Source: Candidatus Bathyarchaeota archaeon
GTDB taxonomy: Archaea > Thermoproteota > Bathyarchaeia > TCS64 > PIYN01
Assembly: GCA_003601775.1 (NCBI GenBank)
Contig: PIYN01000004.1
Span: 1 to 60,144 of the forward strand
Reading direction: 5' to 3'
DNA length: 60,144 bases
Under the pieces are notes generated by a model. That model saw only the letters and a list, made by a program, of their open reading frames with translations, was not told where the DNA came from and did no database searches. Positions 56,301 to 60,144 of the stretch are shown here, piece after piece. Position numbers and translations under genes: made by a program. Within the stretch, counting starts at the first letter, position 1; every line of letters begins with the position of its first letter.

Positions 56301-59300
56301 CGAGGAGGCCGTGATAGAGGTCAACGTCACGGCGGCCTCCGCTGGGAACGGGGATGTGCTTACGACCCTCCTCACCGCCGTCTCCGAGGGCCAGCCCTAC
56401 GTCTCCGACTCCGTCGTCCTGGAGACCGTCGTCACGGTCAACTACGGCGTCGAGCTGAGCTGCGATCGACGCATAGCCTTCACGGGGGCGGGCGAGACGG
56501 TCCTCTTCACCATCACCGTCAGGAACACGGGGGAGGACTCGGATAGCTACGACTTCTTCCTCTACGACATCCCCAGCTACTGGACGGTGACCCTCAACCA
56601 GTACTCCGCCAACCTCGCCGTCGATGAGACCGCCACCCTCAGGCTCACGGCCCAGGTCCACGTGGACACTCCCATGAGGGCCTTCAGGATACTCCTCGTG
56701 GCGGTCTCGAGGAGCGACCCCTCCGCCTACGCCTCCCTCCCCCTCCTCGTCGTGGTCACGGACTCGGATATGGTGGTGGAGGGATATGAGGAGCTGCCGA
56801 ACGCGACGACCCTGGCCCTGGGGGACGTCGACGGAGACGGGGTAGAGGAGATCATCTTGATCCTCGATGGGAGGCTCGCCGTCCTCGACGGATCGACCCT
56901 CGGCGTGGAGTGGGAGACGGAGGACCTCTTCTCCTCCATAGGCTCCTATCACACCTACCACATAGCTGTGGGGAACACGGACGACGACCCCTCGCCAGAG
57001 ATCCTCGTCATCGCGGAGGCCGGAGGGACCTCATACTTCTACTTCATAGACGCACAGACACACCAGCCTGAGGTGCCCCTCTTCTTCATGGATTACGCCG
57101 TCGGGGACCCCAAGATAGTGGACGTCGACGGAGACGGCCTGAGGGAGGTCCTCGTCCCCTCGGACAACGGCTTATACATCTACAAGTGGTACACAACGGT
57201 CATAGAGGAGACGACCGTCGAGGGCTATGGCTGCGACATCCTCCTGAAGGGGTGGCCCATCGACGATGTCGCCTATATAGACGGAAGGATCCTCGTCTCA
57301 GCCAGGGAGGAGGGGCCCAACTACAGCAGCTTCTACCACTTCGCCTTCAGGTGGAACTCCACCGCCTGGGTCCAGGAGTGGAGTGAGCAGACGGGGATGA
57401 GGGGCTACGTCGTCGTGTACACCTTCGCCCCGATAAAGGAGTACGAGGAGGAGAAGTCAGAGCTCGAGGACTCCACCCGCCTACTATTCCTACTCCAACC
57501 TGGCGTATACGAGCCCCTTCGCTTGGAGCTCAAGGAGAGCACCCTCAGGTGGGGGTTCACCACCTACCGCCGCCCCGTGGCCTGGGGCTACGAGGATGTG
57601 AGACTCGTCTCCGGGGACGTCGACGGCGATGGCGTCGAGGACCTCGCCTGCCTCAGGGAGGAGTACTCCGTGATGGAAGGGGTCCTCAACTCACGCGGTC
57701 TCCTCTGCGTCTACGACGTGGACTTCAGGGAAGAGGAGTCCTATAACCCGCTGACCCTCAAGTGGAGGATCAACGTGGAGCTCGACCCCAGCGAGGCCCT
57801 TCACATGGTCTTGGAGGATCTCGACGGCGACGGGGTGGAGGAGGTGGCGGTCTGCGACAGGGAGGGCTACATCTCCCTCTTCAGCATCTGGCCCGACAGC
57901 TTCGAGTGGAGGACGGTGAGGCTCGGCGACGGGGTCTACGGCCTGGGCATCGGGGATGTCGATGGGGAGGGAAGGGCGGAGATCGCCCTCTCCACGGGTG
58001 ACAGGAGGCTCTACGTGGTCACGATCTCCAAGAAGTACCTCCCCCGCCTCACCTGCGACGCGAACAGGGGAGAGGTCATTCCGGGGCACAGCGTCTCCTA
58101 CGAGATCACCGTGAAGAACCTCGGGACGAGGAAGGACGTCTTCGACCTCGTCATCTTCGGGACCCCCGTGGACTGGACCGTGACGCTGAACAGGTACTCC
58201 GTCGTCCTGGAGTCCGGGTACTCCACCACCGTCTACCTCACCCTCCTCGCCCCCGGGGACACCCCCGCGGGCGTCACTCACCGCGTAAGCGTCGTCGCCA
58301 TCTCCCACGGCTCCCCGAGGAAGAGGAGCTACATCTCAACCTACACCAAGGTCCTCGATGTTGTGCCCCCCTCGAGGGTTGAGAACCTCCGGGTCGTGAA
58401 CCCGGGCCTGGGCTACGAGCTCGACCTGGAGTGGGATGAGGCGGCGGACAACGTCGCTGTGAGCTACTACTACATCTACAGGAATGGGACCTTCATAGGG
58501 AGGACCGGGGGCACCCGCTTCGCCGACACGAACGTCGAGGTGGGCGTGACCTACGTATACCGGGTGAGGGCCGTCGACGCCTCCGGGAACATGGGGCCCC
58601 TCTCAGACCCCGCGAGTGGCTCCCCCTTCGACGTCACCCCGCCCTCCTTCGACGTCGAGGCCCACCCAGACCCCAGCCCAGCCGGCGACGTCCTCATCTA
58701 CGTCACCGCCTCCGAGCCCCTCAGTGGGCCCCCTGACGTGACGGTCTCGAACCCGGATGGGTCGACGGAGGAGCCCGGCCTCTTCGATTCCTCAGGCTCC
58801 ACCTACATCTACCGATACAGGGTCACGCTCACCGGCCCCTACAGGGTCTCAGTGGAGGGCGTAGACCCCTACGGCAACATCGGCTCCGGGGAGGGCCTCT
58901 TCCACGGGGATGTGACGCCGCCGAGGGTCGAGGTGGAGGTGAGGAACCGGCTGTCCTTCTCCGAGGAGATGGAGGATTGGGTGGTGGTCACCGAGGTGAG
59001 AGCGGCCTTCACGGAGGAGCTGAGGGAGCCGCCGAGGATCGCTGTCCGCTACAGCGGCGTGGGTGGAACTGGTCAGTTGGGCGGCCTCATGGTGGCGGGT
59101 GAGGAGCCGAACGCCTATGTCTTCGAGTACGAGTCGGAGATCCCGAAGGTTGGGATGAGCGAGAGCCAGCTCATCACAATAGTGGGGTACGACCTCGCCA
59201 ACAACAGCGTGACCACCGACGTCGAGGGGCGACCCAACATCGAGAATCGCATCGAGATGGAGGACTTGAAGGCGGGCACGATCTATGACCTGAACTGCCT

Positions 59301-60144
59301 CTACGGGAACCTCTCCTACTCCCCCTACGAGGACCAGGACTCTCCCTCCACCATCATCTTCCTGACCTGCACCCCCACCAATCCCTTAGGGAGCGGCCCG
59401 GGAGCTCCGATAGGTAGGTTCATAAACATAACGGCGATCCCCAGCCCCTATATCACAGCACGCTCCCCCACCGTCCCCCTCGTCGTGAACGAAGCTAAGG
59501 TCCTCTACTCCGACTCCCTCCTCCCCCACCCCTCCGAGGAGTTCGAGAACGGGCTCCGCATCTACTTCTTCAACCCCGAGAGGGGGATCTGGTGGGTCTC
59601 TGAAGACCCGGTGGTGGACCCCCTGATGAACGCCGTTTACGGACGCCTCCCCAGAGACTTCGGCTCCCCACTGAACATCCTCGGCGTCTTCGGGTGGGAC
59701 TACGAGTCCCCGACCTCCCCCATCCTCATCTCACCAGAGGAGGACGCGGTGGTGACGGAGTACCCCATCTTCCTCTGGCACCCCGTCACGAGGGACGTAA
59801 TGGGAGAGTATGAGCCGATCAGCCGCTACGTCATCCAGTTCTCGAGGAGCGGCGACTTCTCTGATGCGGAGGAGTTCGAGGTCTATGACGCCTACTTCGA
59901 GCCCGACGCCCCGATGGAGGAGGGAGAATGGTACTGGCGGGTCATCGCCTACGACCTCGCTGGGTGCTCCTCGACCTCGATAACGAGGAGGATGATCGTC
60001 GTGAGCGAGGAGACCCTCGCCCTCCAGGACTTCTCCCTCCAAGTGACGCCGGCCATAGCCTGGGTCGAGAAGGGGGTGGGGGCAGAGTTCAAGGTCACGG
60101 TCACGCCCGACCCAGACTATGACCTCCCCGTCTCCCTCTCCTAC
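53356..60144 (+). CDS. Giant secreted FG-GAP/VCBS-like repeat protein, incomplete at window end (at least 2263 aa)
   Basis: ATG at 53356 with signal peptide 'MKSPCALLASLLVLLILTSSFVGVPALSSS'; frame stays open to the last base; multiple 'D(V/L)DGDGxxE' motifs, NEW3/CARDB-like and FN3-like domains. Absent from the ORF track because it has no stop. Confidence 0.75.
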   Translation, partial: MKSPCALLASLLVLLILTSSFVGVPALSSSSTEGSHGPEDQGPVGEGISDSPEGGLSSSVPLGEGGGDLDVGGDEGLAPGSGVSVEGPMEAESPLGDLIKIFSEGEVVLVRDYENQFVIFDEWNSHPYDGWEWTAPNSTEDSDDWIDIEVADMDGDGVDEIIGLREGRTLHGESGKQLVAIFEPRENRDWFDFPSDEPRRTWYWHGLKGHLKRLAVGDFDGDLGNDIFVLQRKLSGQTSDRVFLDLRGWNGTRIGFDILILSDVDPSLTPNYDDVAACDIEGDGRDEILLFNKEDKSLTFLRYTGEHQAEVVKTFTLPSYIQYGSIGPSYGVKSWRGAVACGDLDGDKSDEVVLLGKDEDSDPFVYFYDPQGGDKFFNGWAILLLLEKMGDCFTVGDVDADGLSEVVVVRRGEIDFIDTKKTSSGQFSWDHKLYDISDYGRTDKGWRAVAIGDLDGEDSVYAQYTGKMAKVTQSNVIAIINEPPYERGVNEGSAYFTSSRERATGVTHSCSVGAYLTIGFGAKFKTEIFGVGVEGKVGIETSFSYAVTTSHTTARATSVTQSFSTSGESIVVASNTYYDVYLYQIIGPRSTWMGGGRYEDSEDSIISVNIPRKVELQGKPLSEAREEWPWFNEQYGYQRPQGPAGPIVNGRVYTYPRQRPDLPSNAYVLYDGGNDPMEVRWGVEEGMEFGWSISEENSITETWEVSLGAHFEVESEGYYFSLDAGITLGWETTHSVSITTSNVVGCAVSAVPQELGDAYRYWYVPYLYYVADHRGISPYASGGEWDLFYLVLDYYVLDDPEHDYPLGDAYKYGLEVTPLNGETHNVNPGHTTRYLFRVTNLGGEENDIDLSIASMPSGWTVTLSNTTVHLEPGSTADISVDVTPPFDAPGLTTHDITLSAVSEHSSLCNISLVLSTFVNQVADVDLSIEDTSHTVHPGETTIYYVSVTNYGNSEDTISITSSRPPPEWIVSLNATEVTLGINEEAVIEVNVTAASAGNGDVLTTLLTAVSEGQPYVSDSVVLETVVTVNYGVELSCDRRIAFTGAGETVLFTITVRNTGEDSDSYDFFLYDIPSYWTVTLNQYSANLAVDETATLRLTAQVHVDTPMRAFRILLVAVSRSDPSAYASLPLLVVVTDSDMVVEGYEELPNATTLALGDVDGDGVEEIILILDGRLAVLDGSTLGVEWETEDLFSSIGSYHTYHIAVGNTDDDPSPEILVIAEAGGTSYFYFIDAQTHQPEVPLFFMDYAVGDPKIVDVDGDGLREVLVPSDNGLYIYKWYTTVIEETTVEGYGCDILLKGWPIDDVAYIDGRILVSAREEGPNYSSFYHFAFRWNSTAWVQEWSEQTGMRGYVVVYTFAPIKEYEEEKSELEDSTRLLFLLQPGVYEPLRLELKESTLRWGFTTYRRPVAWGYEDVRLVSGDVDGDGVEDLACLREEYSVMEGVLNSRGLLCVYDVDFREEESYNPLTLKWRINVELDPSEALHMVLEDLDGDGVEEVAVCDREGYISLFSIWPDSFEWRTVRLGDGVYGLGIGDVDGEGRAEIALSTGDRRLYVVTISKKYLPRLTCDANRGEVIPGHSVSYEITVKNLGTRKDVFDLVIFGTPVDWTVTLNRYSVVLESGYSTTVYLTLLAPGDTPAGVTHRVSVVAISHGSPRKRSYISTYTKVLDVVPPSRVENLRVVNPGLGYELDLEWDEAADNVAVSYYYIYRNGTFIGRTGGTRFADTNVEVGVTYVYRVRAVDASGNMGPLSDPASGSPFDVTPPSFDVEAHPDPSPAGDVLIYVTASEPLSGPPDVTVSNPDGSTEEPGLFDSSGSTYIYRYRVTLTGPYRVSVEGVDPYGNIGSGEGLFHGDVTPPRVEVEVRNRLSFSEEMEDWVVVTEVRAAFTEELREPPRIAVRYSGVGGTGQLGGLMVAGEEPNAYVFEYESEIPKVGMSESQLITIVGYDLANNSVTTDVEGRPNIENRIEMEDLKAGTIYDLNCLYGNLSYSPYEDQDSPSTIIFLTCTPTNPLGSGPGAPIGRFINITAIPSPYITARSPTVPLVVNEAKVLYSDSLLPHPSEEFENGLRIYFFNPERGIWWVSEDPVVDPLMNAVYGRLPRDFGSPLNILGVFGWDYESPTSPILISPEEDAVVTEYPIFLWHPVTRDVMGEYEPISRYVIQFSRSGDFSDAEEFEVYDAYFEPDAPMEEGEWYWRVIAYDLAGCSSTSITRRMIVVSEETLALQDFSLQVTPAIAWVEKGVGAEFKVTVTPDPDYDLPVSLSY

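Noticed and set aside
54850-56961. Long minus-strand ORFs (405 and 295 aa) within the giant FG-GAP-like gene
   Set aside because: Shadow ORFs; composition biased to D/E/G/V/R and the plus frame carries recognisable domains.
1-60144. CRISPR arrays, rRNA or tRNA genes, transposases
   Set aside because: Scanned by eye for regularly spaced repeats, T-arm-like GGTTCRANNCC with acceptor pairing, and transposase motifs; nothing convincing, though manual scanning can miss tRNAs, especially ones with introns.

Overview
Archaeal chromosomal window (Trm1, ThiN-type regulator, archaeosortase, MinD-like ATPase, FmdE-like protein, TATA-type promoters); lineage not determined. Contents in order: CBS protein, membrane protein and FmdE-like gene; MoxR/chelatase-type AAA+vWA protein; a GH116 glycosidase interrupted by two compensating frameshifts; a LolCDE/MacB-like ABC operon; a duplicated and reshuffled four-family cassette (APC permease, metallophosphoesterase, AbiEii-like nucleotidyltransferase, phosphoribosyltransferase); M20 peptidase; ThiR-type regulator; rRNA and tRNA methyltransferases; a zinc-ribbon/nuclease-like protein with a MinD-like ATPase; a PadR regulator facing a GT2/archaeosortase/McrB-like/DUF2357-McrC-like operon; a three-gene SMC operon; M19 dipeptidase; a second MacB-like ABC pair; and three giant secreted or surface proteins, the last running off the window. 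The most exciting candidate is the SMC operon at 36039-39447. Its SMC has a C-terminal head resembling eukaryotic Smc5/Smc6 but short arms and no recognisable hinge. It is followed by a kleisin candidate with an Nse4-like C-terminal motif and a tandem winged-helix protein resembling Nse3/MAGE. This would be an archaeal Smc5/6-like complex. All family calls come from reading motifs, without database searches.
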